DNA of 64,000 nt from Ardenticatenales bacterium (GTDB taxonomy: Bacteria > Chloroflexota > Anaerolineae > Ardenticatenales > Ardenticatenaceae): contig JACKAZ010000003.1 in the NCBI GenBank assembly GCA_020634795.1, forward strand, positions 62,001 to 126,000, written 5' to 3'. Each line of letters opens with the position of its first letter. The first letter of the stretch is position 1. The position numbers were made by a program, and so were the translations under genes. Positions 44,254 to 53,185 of the stretch are shown here, one piece after another. The notes under the pieces were generated by a model that was not told where the DNA came from, did no database searches, and saw only the letters and a program-made list of their open reading frames with translations.

Positions 44254-44477
44254 TGCGTTTTCTGGAAGGCTATCGTTCGGTCCGCGCGATCAGCGACGAG
44301 GCGCTACAGTGGATGCCGCTGATGTTGCGAGTTCATCACGTCGTGACCTTTGCCAAGTTGCACCGAACCTTGACGCCCGCGCCGCCCGAGGGCGAAGTGG
44401 CCTCGTTGGCCCGCTTGCGCGTGCGGCTGCTGGAAAAGATGCAAGCCTACCGCGTGGGTTTCGCGTCATGGGCATGA
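44253..44477 (+). pseudogene. C-terminal stub of an aminoglycoside-phosphotransferase-like kinase
   Basis: 74 residues: FLEGYRSVRAISDEALQWMP, then HHVVTFAKLHRTL and RLRVRLLEKMQAYR. This matches the C-terminal helices of APH/choline-kinase-fold proteins (the FLEGYRxxRxISDEAL region after the catalytic core). The ATP site and Brenner motif HxDxxxxN are absent. Together with the preceding stub it looks like a deletion that joined two genes. Confidence 0.45.
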
Positions 44478-44621
44478 TGCGACCAGCATTCTCGACTTGT
44501 CTCTCGAGCCTGTGGCTGTACGGAGTTTCCTACTTTTTCACCGAACCGTCCCCCGGGGGCTGCGAGATAGTCGGTGAAGCGTTGATGCGGGCCAGTGCCG
44601 ACTTCCACCACCCATGATCAA

Positions 44622-44652
44622 CAAAAAAGGGGTCAGCATAACGCTGACCCCC
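44622..44652 (-). terminator. Terminator of the tRNA operon
   Basis: Minus strand: GGGGTCAGC (44643-44652) loop ATA/GTTAT, GCTGACCCC (44629-44637), then six T (44623-44628). Lies 3 nt after tRNA-Thr. Confidence 0.88.
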
Positions 44653-44654
44653 AG

Positions 44655-44727
44655 AGCCACCTATCGGACTCGAACCGATGACCTGCTCATTACGAATGAG
44701 CCGCTCTACCAACTGAGCTAAGGTGGC
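44655..44727 (-). tRNA. tRNA-Thr (anticodon CGU)
   Basis: Acceptor GCCACCT/AGGTGGC, D-arm GCTC/GAGC, anticodon stem GCTCA/TGAGC with loop TTCGTAA, T-arm ATCGG/CCGAT with TTCGAGT. CGT at 34-36. Last gene of the 12-tRNA operon. Confidence 0.93.
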
Positions 44728-44820
44728 GAAAGAGTTTTGTGAGTGCTTGACTTAATGAGTTAGAGCCATGTAATTCATTGCAAACTCATTAAACTCACTC
44801 ACTCATTAAACTCCGAAGAG

Positions 44821-44893
44821 TGCCGAGACCCAGACTCGAACTGGGGACTCCTGCATTTTCAGTGCAGTGCTCTACCAACTGAGCTATCTCGGC
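44821..44893 (-). tRNA. tRNA-Phe (anticodon GAA)
   Basis: Acceptor GCCGAGA/TCTCGGC, anticodon stem CTGCA/TGCAG with loop CTGAAAA, T-loop TTCGAGT. The spacer to tRNA-Thr (44728-44820) holds a short CTCATTAAA-like repeat. Confidence 0.93.
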
Positions 44894-44897
44894 ATCA

Positions 44898-44971
<74 letters not shown>

Positions 44972-45010
44972 TGCTTTAGTGCTTAAATCGAGTGATTCTC
45001 GCTCACTCAG

Positions 45011-45084
<74 letters not shown>

Positions 45085-45102
45085 ATGGTGGTCATCTGGG
45101 AA

Positions 45103-45173
45103 CTGGGGGACTAGGATTCGAACCTAGACTCACGGTTCCAGAGACCGCTGTACTGCCATTATACTATCCCCCA
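45103..45173 (-). tRNA. tRNA-Gln (anticodon CUG)
   Basis: Acceptor TGGGGGA/TCCCCCA, anticodon stem GCGGT/ACCGT (one G-U pair) with loop CTCTGGA, T-loop TTCGAAT. TGGGG 5' end is typical of tRNA-Gln. Confidence 0.92.
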
Positions 45174-45176
45174 CCA

Positions 45177-45250
45177 TGGGCGTAATAGGACTCGAACCTA
45201 TGACCTCTACGATGTCAACGTAGCGCTCTAACCAACTGAGCTATACGCCC
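45177..45250 (-). tRNA. tRNA-Val (anticodon GAC)
   Basis: Acceptor GGGCGTA/TACGCCC, anticodon stem CTACG/CGTAG with loop TTGACAT, T-loop TTCGAGT. Confidence 0.93.
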
Positions 45251-45255
45251 TCAAG

Positions 45256-45339
45256 TGCCGATGGAGGGAGTCGAACCCCCACTCCCGTACGGGAACTACG
45301 CCCTGAACGTAGCGCGTCTACCGATTCCGCCACATCGGC
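45256..45339 (-). tRNA. tRNA-Leu (anticodon CAG)
   Basis: 84 nt class II tRNA. Acceptor GCCGATG/CATCGGC, anticodon stem CTACG/CGTAG with loop TTCAGGG, long variable arm TTCCCGTACGGGAG, T-loop TTCGACT. Confidence 0.93.
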
Positions 45340-45345
45340 ACGAGG

Positions 45346-45419
<74 letters not shown>

Positions 45420-45468
45420 GAATATTCACTTTGGGGGGACCGTGACCGTCCCCCCACGGCTCAGCGAG

Positions 45469-45550
45469 TGCCGGGGGTGGGACTCGAACCCACATGCCTC
45501 GCGGCGTACGATTTTGAGTCGTATGCGTCTGCCAATTCCGCCACCCCGGC
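45469..45550 (-). tRNA. tRNA-Leu (anticodon CAA)
   Basis: 82 nt class II tRNA. Acceptor GCCGGGG/CCCCGGC, anticodon stem TACGA/TCGTA with loop CTCAAAA, variable arm about 12 nt, T-loop TTCGAGT. Confidence 0.92.
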
Positions 45551-45567
45551 AAATCTAGGCTGTCAAA

Positions 45568-45640
45568 CGACCATGGGAGGATTCGAACCTCCGTCCTCTG
45601 CCTCCGCAGGGCAGCGCTCTATCCACTGAGCTACATGGTC
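45568..45640 (-). tRNA. tRNA-Arg (anticodon GCG)
   Basis: Acceptor GACCATG/CATGGTC, anticodon stem CTGCC/GGCAG with loop CTGCGGA, T-loop TTCGAAT. GCG in place of the usual ACG (inosine) for CGN codons is notable. Confidence 0.9.
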
Positions 45641-45739
45641 AGGAACTATGGCGTTAAATCGCCCAGCGTCCGTAGCACACGGAGTTCATGTCATGACTAA
45701 CGTGCCAATGCCAAAAAACCACGCTACGAACGACTGAGT

Positions 45740-45811
45740 AGCCCCAACGGGACTCGAACCCGTGTCTCCGCCTTGAGAGGGCGGTATCCTGGGCCGCTAG
45801 ACGATGGGGCC
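45740..45811 (-). tRNA. tRNA-Glu (anticodon CUC)
   Basis: Acceptor GGCCCCA/TGGGGCT (terminal G-U), anticodon stem CCGCC/GGCGG with loop CTCTCAA, T-loop TTCGAGT. Confidence 0.92.
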
Positions 45812-45815
45812 AGGA

Positions 45816-45888
<73 letters not shown>

Positions 45889-45979
45889 GCAATTATATCC
45901 AGAATGGTGCAAAATAAAAGACGTGGCATCGCGCATGCCACGTGTGCCCACAGCAACTTCCGTCTCGAAAGCGAAGGAG

Positions 45980-46008
45980 AGTATATCATCCCGCATAGTC
46001 GCTGTCAA
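45980..46008 (-). promoter_or_regulatory. Promoter of the tRNA operon
   Basis: Minus strand TTGACA (46003-46008), 17-nt spacer, TATACT (45980-45985). Confidence 0.8.
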
Positions 46009-46098
46009 ATTTTGGGGGTGAGCGTAGGGGAAGTGCGGGGTGCCAGTGATCGGTAACCCAGCGCGACACCCACTTTGCGGCTTCAGTCCGCGGACCCA

Positions 46099-48696
46099 TC
46101 AGCCGTCTTCCACCCGAATCACCCCATTAAAGCCGCCGTAGCCATCGACCGCCTTGTCGAGGTTTTCGGGGTCGTCCAGCCAGCGCTCGCCATCGATCAC
46201 AAATTTGTATTGCGCGTTGGCGGGCAGTGCCGCCCGATCGAGGGTGGCCGACCACCAGCCATCCGTCGAAGGCGCCATCGCCGTCTCGCCCAAGCGCCAC
46301 CCGTTCCAATCCCCCACGACATGCACCGTTGCTGCATTCGGCTCGCGCAACAGGAAGCGTACCTCCGCTTCGGCCACCTGTGGCGACAGCTCGCCCACAT
46401 GGTAGGTGGCATAGTGTTCATGCAGCGCCGCCGCCACGGCTTTCCCGGGCATCACCACGCCATAGCCCTGTCGTTCCTCCGGCACGCCATGCAGGGGCTG
46501 CGCGGTGGCGATGAGCAAGGCCTTGAGCCGACGTGGGGTCAGCGTGGGGTTGGCCTCGAGCATTTGCGCTGCCACGGCGCTGACGATGGGCGCAGCAAAG
46601 CTCGTGCCGTCGACATGTTGGTAAAAGGGCGAGATGTACTTGCTCGCCAAGAGCGATTCCAGCAGCAGTAATCGCAACTTTTCGGGCGGTTGGCTCACCT
46701 GATCGGCGCTCCAGCCCATTTGATGCTGAACGGTGGGCATCAACTCGGGCAGCTTTTCGTCCGGCGCGCGGCGCAGCCGATCGAGAATCAGCAGGGTTTC
46801 GGCGGTAGGCGTACCGGGCAGCACCGGCGCCGCCACCCAGATGCTCGGGGCCAACAGCTCCGGCTTCAACAGCCCTTCGCCGATGTGGCCCCAGTTAGAA
46901 TGCCACATCGTGTTGGTCGTTGGGTCGAGCGTATTCTGATCATCCACGCCGCCGACGGTGATCGCATCGGCGGCCGAGGCGGGCGGCACCAGATCGGCCT
47001 CGCCCGCATTGCCCGCCGCCGCCACGACCACCAGCCCCGCCTCGACCAACCCGTTGACCAACTGGTTGAGTTCGCTTTCCGGCCGCAGCCCTTCATCGCC
47101 CCCCAGGCTGATGTTGACGATTTGGATCCCATACGCGCGCCAATGGTCGGCCAGCCAGCGCAGCCCACGCAGGATGTCGACCTCGTCGACACGCAGTTTG
47201 TCGGTCATCACGCGGATCAGCAGCAGTTCGGCCTCGCTTGCCAGCCCCGCGTAGTAGCCCTGTGACAGGAAACCGTTGCCCGCCGCCGCGACACTGGTCA
47301 TCGTGCCGTGCCACGAACTGAGTTGCGGCACGCTGAAATCGGCGCCGACGATGATCTCATCGTTACTCGCATCCACAAAATCAAGAATGCGATTGGTCGG
47401 CTGCATCAGATCGGGGTGGGGGTAGAAGCCCGAATCGAGGAAGGCCATGCGTACACCGCGCCCGGTGTAATGTGGATTGGCCCGCAGCCGGACACCGGTC
47501 GGCAGGACTTGCGGCTCTTCTTGGCCGTAGATCGGGTGGCGGGCGAAGGAGGCGGGCAACGAGACGGTGGCCTGTGTCAGCCCGACCTCGTCCACCAAGC
47601 GGCGCACGCAGGCGGGGCAAAGGCCGTCAACCCGCCGCCACGCGGGGTAGCGGTCGCGCGCGGCACGCACAATGCGCCGGTCCACCTGCCAATGCTTCTC
47701 GAAAAGGGCGCGGGCCGCGTGATGCTGGCAGATCGGGCAGAGGATCTGATCGCCGAGCTGTGGGACGGGCTGAAGTCGTCCGCGCTCCTCTTGCAGGCTG
47801 TTGATCTCGGCCAACGTGGGGGGCCGCTTGAGTGCAGCGGGCTGCGCCACCCAGCGGGCCGCCGCCGCATTGGCGAAGCGGATCAACTCGTAGCGTGGCA
47901 TCCCCCAGAGCAAGCCCCGAATCACCCCCGCTTTGAAGACCTCGCCTGCGCCCATGCGGTCGAGCGCAGGCAGGGGGTAGGAGGGAATCGTCTCGATCTC
48001 GCCACTGGGCAGCATCAGCAGGGTCGATTCGGGACCGCGCGTCAGCACGATCATCGCCCCCTCGTTCCCGTCACGAAGACGGTGGAGCAGCGCCTCGTCG
48101 TCCCCCGCCGTCAGCATCCCCGCCTGTTGCAGCCGCTGCTCGCTGACCACGATCCAATCACTGAGCGGGATCAACGGGTCCTCAAGGCTGCTCACATCGG
48201 AACTGACGACGCGGACGCCACGTCGCCGCGCCAGCTCCGCTGCTGCCACGCCGCGCTGGCCGCTGCTGCCATCCACGCTCAATACCTTGACTTCGTCCAT
48301 CTGTTCTGCTGTGAGCACAGGCAGCGTCACGGCCTCGTGCCAATAGGCTAGGCTCTGCACGTCGCCGCTGGGCAGCGTCAAGCGACGGGTGAACGGCGTC
48401 CGGACGCGAGGGTTCGTAGCAATCGCCGTCGCGTCGAGCGCTTGGTAGCGGGCCAAGTCGTTGCGCAGCGAGTCGCCGTAGGCATCCTCGCCCAACTCAT
48501 TGCCCACGATGCGTACGCGGTGGCCCCATTCGGCGAGGGGCAGCGCGGTCATCAGCGCCACGCCGCCCGCCGAGTAATAGTCGGCGTTGACGGCGACGGC
48601 ACGGTGATCGGCGGGCCGTTCCGGCAGGCGGATCACGTTGTCCAACGAGATCGTGCCGTAAACGACGATATCGGGTCGGAGGCGGGCGTTGGTCAT
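46099..48696 (-). CDS. PfkB-like domain fused to zinc ribbon, subtilase and CBM48 domains
   Basis: 865 residues from MTNARLRPDIVVYGTISLDN. Residues 8-290: PfkB sugar-kinase fold (SAGGVALMTALPLAEWGHRV at 42-61), but the catalytic GAGD reads GAGE (249-252), so kinase activity is doubtful. Residues 320-363: CPIC and CPAC, a four-Cys zinc ribbon. Residues 400-765: S8 subtilase with the full triad Asp421 (FLDSGF), His463 (WHGTM) and Ser699 (GTSFAAP), plus oxyanion Asn563 (AAGN). Residues 780-862: CBM48/AMPK-beta-like glycogen-binding domain (VHVVGDWNGW, YKFVIDGERW). No signal peptide, so probably cytosolic. This suggests a protease recruited to glycogen or alpha-glucan and gated by a sugar or nucleotide-binding domain; inference only. 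The start lacks a ribosome site; a start at 48771 is possible. Confidence 0.88.
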   Translation of the reverse strand: MTNARLRPDIVVYGTISLDNVIRLPERPADHRAVAVNADYYSAGGVALMTALPLAEWGHRVRIVGNELGEDAYGDSLRNDLARYQALDATAIATNPRVRTPFTRRLTLPSGDVQSLAYWHEAVTLPVLTAEQMDEVKVLSVDGSSGQRGVAAAELARRRGVRVVSSDVSSLEDPLIPLSDWIVVSEQRLQQAGMLTAGDDEALLHRLRDGNEGAMIVLTRGPESTLLMLPSGEIETIPSYPLPALDRMGAGEVFKAGVIRGLLWGMPRYELIRFANAAAARWVAQPAALKRPPTLAEINSLQEERGRLQPVPQLGDQILCPICQHHAARALFEKHWQVDRRIVRAARDRYPAWRRVDGLCPACVRRLVDEVGLTQATVSLPASFARHPIYGQEEPQVLPTGVRLRANPHYTGRGVRMAFLDSGFYPHPDLMQPTNRILDFVDASNDEIIVGADFSVPQLSSWHGTMTSVAAAGNGFLSQGYYAGLASEAELLLIRVMTDKLRVDEVDILRGLRWLADHWRAYGIQIVNISLGGDEGLRPESELNQLVNGLVEAGLVVVAAAGNAGEADLVPPASAADAITVGGVDDQNTLDPTTNTMWHSNWGHIGEGLLKPELLAPSIWVAAPVLPGTPTAETLLILDRLRRAPDEKLPELMPTVQHQMGWSADQVSQPPEKLRLLLLESLLASKYISPFYQHVDGTSFAAPIVSAVAAQMLEANPTLTPRRLKALLIATAQPLHGVPEERQGYGVVMPGKAVAAALHEHYATYHVGELSPQVAEAEVRFLLREPNAATVHVVGDWNGWRLGETAMAPSTDGWWSATLDRAALPANAQYKFVIDGERWLDDPENLDKAVDGYGGFNGVIRVEDG

Positions 48697-48970
48697 GGTG
48701 CGTAGACGGTTGAGGAGGCGGTGGAGCAAGGTAGTCAGGACGTTCACAATGCGGTTTGGTGCAAGGGGCAAGATGCACGTTGACTCATCTGCGCGGGAAG
48801 CAGGGCCGTATGTGGGAGTCGCCGCACGGCATTTGGATCAATCGACATGAGCGAATCGAGAATGGGGGGCCTGGTTCACGCGCCGCATTGCCCTGGTTGT
48901 CCATCGCCCTACACCCCCACATCCTCTGTAGGACGCGCCAGCCCATGAACCGGCCATGCCCCATGCACCA

Positions 48971-50308
48971 CTAGAAGATCCGCAGGTAGCGGTCGTGCTC
49001 CCACGCGGAGACGTGGAGTCGGTAGCTGTCCCACTCCTGCTGCTTCGCTTCGAAGAAACGTTCGTAGATGTGCGGGCCGAGCGCCTCTTGCACCAATGTG
49101 TTGGCCTTCAATGCCTCCAGGGCCTCGCCGAGCGAGCCGGGCAACGTTTGGAGCTGCCGCTCCGCCAGTCGTTCGGGAGTCAGATGATAGAGATCTTCTT
49201 CGGCGGGCGTGGGCGGGGTCAACTTGCGCCGAATCCCATCGAGGCCCGCGGCCAGCATCACGGTAAAGGCGAGGTACGGGTTGGCCGAGGGGTCGGGGCA
49301 ACGCAATTCAACGCGCGTCGCCTGCGGCCGGTGGGGATTGATGCGCGGCACGCGGATCAGCGCCGAGCGGTTGGTGCGCGCCCAAGAGATGTAGACCGGC
49401 GCTTCGTAGCCCGGCACGAGCCGCTTGTAGGAGTTGACGGTCGGCGCGACGATGGCCGCGAGGCCCGGCGCATGGTCCAGTAGCCCCGCGATGAACTGGA
49501 GCGCCATCTCGCTCAGTCCATACTCGGCATCGGGATCGCTGAAGAGGTTCGCGCCACTTTCGCGGTCGAGCAGACTCTGGTGGACGTGCATCCCGGAGCC
49601 GTTGATGCCAGCGATCGGCTTGGGCATGAAGGTGGCGTAGAGGCCGAGCTGCTCCGCGATGGCCTTCACCGCGATGCGCAGCGTCACGACGTTGTCGGCA
49701 GTGCGGAGCGCGTCGCCATAGCGGAAGTCGATCTCGTGTTGGCCCGCCGCCACTTCGTGGTGCAGTGCCTCCACCTCGATCCCCATGTTCTCGATCGCGT
49801 TGACCATATGGCGACGGATCACCGTGCCGAGGTCCGTGGACACATCGAAGTAGCCCGCGTTGTCGTGGGGCAGGGGGCGCGGGTTGCCCTGCTCGTCCCG
49901 CTCGAACAGGAAGAATTCCGGTTCGGGGCCGGTCATATAATCGACCCCCATCGCCTCGGCCTCGGCCACGGCGCGGCGCAGCACGTAGCGCGGGTCGCCG
50001 GGGAACGGGTCGCCATCGGGCGTGAAGACATCGCAGATCACACGGGCGGTCGTGGTCTCTGCGCCGCGATCCCACGGAATGATGCTGAAAGTCTCAAGAT
50101 CGGGCATCAGATACATGTCCGATTCGGCGATACGGGCAAAGCCCTCGACGCTGGAGCCGTCGAACCAGACGCCGTGATCGACCGCTTCCGCGAACTGGCT
50201 GATGGGAATCGTCTGATTTTTCACCATCCCCACGATATCGGTGAATTGTAGATTTACATAGCGAATATTTTCATCGTCAATGATCGTCTGTATCTCTTCG
50301 AAAGTCAT
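48971..50308 (-). CDS. glnA: Type I glutamine synthetase
   Basis: 445 residues. N-terminal beta-grasp (YVNLQFTDIVGMVKNQTIP) includes the Asp latch DGSSVEGF. Catalytic domain signatures: GPEPEFFLFE, HHEVAAGQHEIDFRYGDAL, and MPKPIAGINGSGMHVHQSL, NSYKRLVPGYEAPVYISW, NRSALIRVP and RCPDPSANPYLAF. Length and absence of the C-terminal adenylylation segment place it in the short GSI-alpha group (feedback-regulated, not adenylylated). ATP-dependent ammonia assimilation into glutamine. The start is preceded by CTCATCAAA/CTCACCAAA repeats within 45 nt and no clear ribosome site. Confidence 0.95.
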   Translation of the reverse strand: MTFEEIQTIIDDENIRYVNLQFTDIVGMVKNQTIPISQFAEAVDHGVWFDGSSVEGFARIAESDMYLMPDLETFSIIPWDRGAETTTARVICDVFTPDGDPFPGDPRYVLRRAVAEAEAMGVDYMTGPEPEFFLFERDEQGNPRPLPHDNAGYFDVSTDLGTVIRRHMVNAIENMGIEVEALHHEVAAGQHEIDFRYGDALRTADNVVTLRIAVKAIAEQLGLYATFMPKPIAGINGSGMHVHQSLLDRESGANLFSDPDAEYGLSEMALQFIAGLLDHAPGLAAIVAPTVNSYKRLVPGYEAPVYISWARTNRSALIRVPRINPHRPQATRVELRCPDPSANPYLAFTVMLAAGLDGIRRKLTPPTPAEEDLYHLTPERLAERQLQTLPGSLGEALEALKANTLVQEALGPHIYERFFEAKQQEWDSYRLHVSAWEHDRYLRIF

Positions 50309-50352
50309 GGGGCCTCGGTGGGAGTTTGGTGAGTTTGATGAGTTGGGGCTTT
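50309..50352. repeat. CTCAYCAAA nonamers 5' of glnA
   Basis: On the minus strand, CTCATCAAA and CTCACCAAA units followed by CTCCC end within 13 bases of the glnA start. Confidence 0.6.
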
Positions 50353-50437
50353 GTTATTTCATTGCACTGCTTTGCAAGATCAAGGGAGGGCACTGTTCCT
50401 CTCTATCTCCCCGTTTCAACGCTTCAATGCGTCTCGT

Positions 50438-50863
50438 TCAACTCCGATATTCGTCGACGAGCCGCTGGAAGGCACCGTTCCACAGGTCGGCGGAGCGAGT
50501 GTATTTGGCAACGTGGATATCCTGAAAGTGGGGGAGCATTTGGGCGAGAATAGGGGGGATTTCTTGCCACTGGTGGTCGATCAGCGCGTTGAAGAGCAAT
50601 CGCTCCGAGGCGCCGACCCAAGCCCAATCGCGTCGGAAGCGGTCGGCTTTGACGTAGTAGTCGCGCTTCTCCCACGCGGCGGCGGAGCTATCGATCCCTG
50701 CGTCGATCTCGCGCAGCGCAAAGACGATCAGGGCCGCCAGGTCCTTGCCTTCTCGGTCGAAGGACGGTTTCTGCAACAGGCGGCGCAGCGCTTCGGCAAT
50801 GGTGCGGCGCAGCCGATTACGCTGTGTGGTCGGCGTACCAGCGGTATGTATGATTCGACTCAA
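50438..50863 (-). CDS. Conserved-looking hypothetical protein
   Basis: 141 residues from a TTG start with AGGAG seven bases upstream. Soluble and helical, with clustered aromatic residues (WEKRDYYVKADRFRRDWAWV). No known catalytic motif. It lies between glnA and the Imm5-like gene on the same strand with about 130-bp gaps. I do not recognise a family. Confidence 0.65.
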   Translation of the reverse strand: MSRIIHTAGTPTTQRNRLRRTIAEALRRLLQKPSFDREGKDLAALIVFALREIDAGIDSSAAAWEKRDYYVKADRFRRDWAWVGASERLLFNALIDHQWQEIPPILAQMLPHFQDIHVAKYTRSADLWNGAFQRLVDEYRS

Positions 50864-50972
50864 AACGATCTCCTATCCGTTTCCACGTCCAACGTCAGCA
50901 CCACCCTGGCCCCGGCGGTGCCGCAATGCCCACGCCCTAAGTCGCACGAGTGCAAGTCAGGGCCGAGCGGGC

Positions 50973-51488
50973 TCAGCAGGTGAAAAGCGACCAGCAGATC
51001 TTGTTTCGTAGTCGCTGGTCGTCCAGCACCAACTCACGAATCGCGTACGGAAGCTGATCCCGTTGCCACTGACATTCCGCGCACCCGGCTCGCTCTGCGT
51101 CTCCTTCTGGCGCACCAACTCGTGCCGCTTTGATCGCGTAGGCCGCGGCGCCCAGCTCGTGTGCGGCCACATGGGCGACCGCAGCGGCCTGTGCCGCCGC
51201 ATACGCTGCATAGCGAGGCGCCCCATCCAGCGCCCGTGCTGCCGCGTTTGCGTGGCCCGCCGCCGTGCGTGCCTCTGACATCTTGATCTTGCCCCGCGCC
51301 CAGGCGCGTGCATGGGCAATGGCCTGCCGAGGTCGCGGATCATCGGGCTGAGCCGCTTCGAAAAAAGAGAGCACATGCTCCGCACAGAGAGCGGCCCACT
51401 GGGCGAGCAGCTGGTGATCCGAGTCGCTGAGCGTTCCCCCACGACGAATCGTGACGAAGCGTGGGTCTCGATCTTTCGGAAGAATCAT
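50973..51488 (-). CDS. Imm5-like putative immunity protein
   Basis: 171 residues from MILPKDRDPRFVTIRRGGTL, with AAAGGA upstream. The segments DPRFVTIRRGGTLSD, WAALCAEHVLSFFE, DDPRPRQAIAHARAWARG and AAHELGAAAYAIKAARVG match the all-helical Imm5 family, found near polymorphic toxins. No toxin gene is next to it. Many family members occur alone in actinobacterial and Chloroflexota genomes, so a housekeeping role is possible. The C-terminal half is Ala-rich. Longer upstream reading is repeat sequence. Confidence 0.72.
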   Translation of the reverse strand: MILPKDRDPRFVTIRRGGTLSDSDHQLLAQWAALCAEHVLSFFEAAQPDDPRPRQAIAHARAWARGKIKMSEARTAAGHANAAARALDGAPRYAAYAAAQAAAVAHVAAHELGAAAYAIKAARVGAPEGDAERAGCAECQWQRDQLPYAIRELVLDDQRLRNKICWSLFTC

Positions 51489-51539
51489 CCTGGTTCCTTT
51501 ATGGTGGCCCAGCGGGGGATTGTATGGCGCTCGCGCCGA

Positions 51540-51736
51540 AAGGGAAAACGGGCAACGCAGAACGCGGAACGCAGAACGGAACGGTTTGTGGCGAATCGCG
51601 AATGGCGAATAGGCAGATGTGGGGGACTCGCCCCGCCGCTCTACCACAATAACGGTTCGGACACGACGTCCCATGCACCATGCACCATGCACTTTGCAAC
51701 CTTGCCCCTCGCACCTTGCGCCATGTTCCCCCACCC
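51540..51736. repeat. Short-repeat spacer between Imm5-like and rlmI genes
   Basis: AACGCAG/AACGCGG heptamers (51552-51582), gcgaatggcgaatag (51595-51610) and CCATGCA/CCTTGCA heptamers (51672-51722). Confidence 0.65.
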
Positions 51737-52909
51737 TCACACCATCGCCGGAACATGTCCCACCATAAATTTGAGGTAGCGTCCTTCGGGGTGGTGCGCC
51801 ATCACGGGGTGATCAAGGGCGTGGCCCGCGTCGTGGATGAGCTGGAAACGACGACCGGCTTGGCGGGCGGCGTCGGCCAGCAGCGCGCGGAAGGCGTCGG
51901 GGCTGACGTAGCTGGTGCAAGAGGAGGCGACGTAAAGACCGCCCGGCGCGGTGGCACGCATCGCCTGTGCGTTCAGCTTGGTGTAGGCGCGGATCGCCTG
52001 TTTGAGCTGACCCTTGTTGCGGGCAAAGCTGGGTGGGTCGCAGACCACCACCTCCCACCGTTCACGGTGGCGTTGTGCCTCGTCCAGAAAATCCCAAACG
52101 TCGGCGACGACGAAGCGGTGGGCGGCGGGGTCGAGGCCGTTGAGGGCGAAGTTGCGTTGCGCGTCCTCGGCAGCGGCGGGTGCGATGTCGACGCTGGTGG
52201 TCTGGGCCGCGCCCGCGCGGGCCGCGTGCAGCGAGAAGCCGCCCGAATAGGCGAAAAGGTTGAGCAGCCGCTTACCGGCGGTGTGGGGGGCCAACCAGTG
52301 GCGATTCTCCCGCTGGTCGAGAAAGAGGCCGGTCTTCTGCCCTTCGTAGAGATCGACCCGCATCCGCAGGCCGTATTCCTGAACGATGAACTCGCGTGAC
52401 GGCCAGTCGCCCCAGAGCAAGGCCACCTTGCCGCGCAACGCGCCGCTCTCCTCATCGTTGGTGCGATGCAGGATGCTGCGCAGCGGCGTGGTTTGGCGCA
52501 ACGCCTCGCAGAGCCAAGGCAGCAGCGTTTCCACGCTGTCGGCGTAGGTCGCCACCACGGCGACATCGTTGTACAGATCCACGGTGAGGCCGGGCAGGCC
52601 GTCGCCCTCGCCGAAGAGCCAACGGAAGGCCGTGTTGTCGCCGCGCTGGCGCAACGGCTGGCGCACGGCCCATGCCGCGGCCACACGCTGCGCCAGCCAT
52701 GCCGCGTCGGGGGCACGGCGCTGCGAATAGACGCGCAGCGCAATCGGCGACCGCTCGTCCCACAGCGCATAGCCGCGCCAATTCCCCGCCTGCACCTCGA
52801 CCCATGCGCCGCTGGGGGCGCTGAAGTGGCGCGGCACATGGTCGCGGTAGACCCAAGGGTGGCCGTTGGCGAGGGCGGGTTTCAGGAAGTGGGGCAGGGT
52901 GATGTGCAT
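51737..52909 (-). CDS. rlmI: 23S rRNA (cytosine-C5) methyltransferase RlmI family
   Basis: 390 residues from MHITLPHFLKPALANGHPWVYR. N-terminal PUA domain (1-75, VEVQAGNWRGYALWDERSPIALRV), RFR-type middle domain with DGLPGLTVDLY, then the SAM-binding Rossmann domain: RLLNLFAYSGGFSLHAARAG (motif I), VDIAPAAAEDAQRNF, VVCDPPSFARNKGQL (catalytic DPPSFA) and YVASSCTSYV with the catalytic Cys. Methylates C1962-type cytosine of 23S rRNA in the family. Cytosolic, with normal length. Confidence 0.88.
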   Translation of the reverse strand: MHITLPHFLKPALANGHPWVYRDHVPRHFSAPSGAWVEVQAGNWRGYALWDERSPIALRVYSQRRAPDAAWLAQRVAAAWAVRQPLRQRGDNTAFRWLFGEGDGLPGLTVDLYNDVAVVATYADSVETLLPWLCEALRQTTPLRSILHRTNDEESGALRGKVALLWGDWPSREFIVQEYGLRMRVDLYEGQKTGLFLDQRENRHWLAPHTAGKRLLNLFAYSGGFSLHAARAGAAQTTSVDIAPAAAEDAQRNFALNGLDPAAHRFVVADVWDFLDEAQRHRERWEVVVCDPPSFARNKGQLKQAIRAYTKLNAQAMRATAPGGLYVASSCTSYVSPDAFRALLADAARQAGRRFQLIHDAGHALDHPVMAHHPEGRYLKFMVGHVPAMV

Positions 52910-53185
52910 AGCGTGGGCGCGTTGGAACAGGTTATTGTTGAGGTGGATGACGGTATGAAGGATTGTATCGACCCGCAATGATGTGCCAACTTTGGCGCAC
53001 CCGATGGACGATGCGCTGACGGACACGATGGCAGGCTTTGTCATGATGCCAAGCGAATCAAGCGGGTGGTGCAGGGTATCCCATGGCTTGACGTTGGGGC
53101 GGGCCTGCCAGAAGCAGCGCCCCGCTTTTTGATGGGGGGCGCTGATAGTATGATAGGCGCAATATTGATGGGATGGGGAGGTAAA

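Noticed and set aside
51489..51740. 84-residue N-terminal extension of the Imm5-like protein
   Set aside because: It is translated from heptamer and gcgaatggcg repeats; the family starts at the ATG at 51488.
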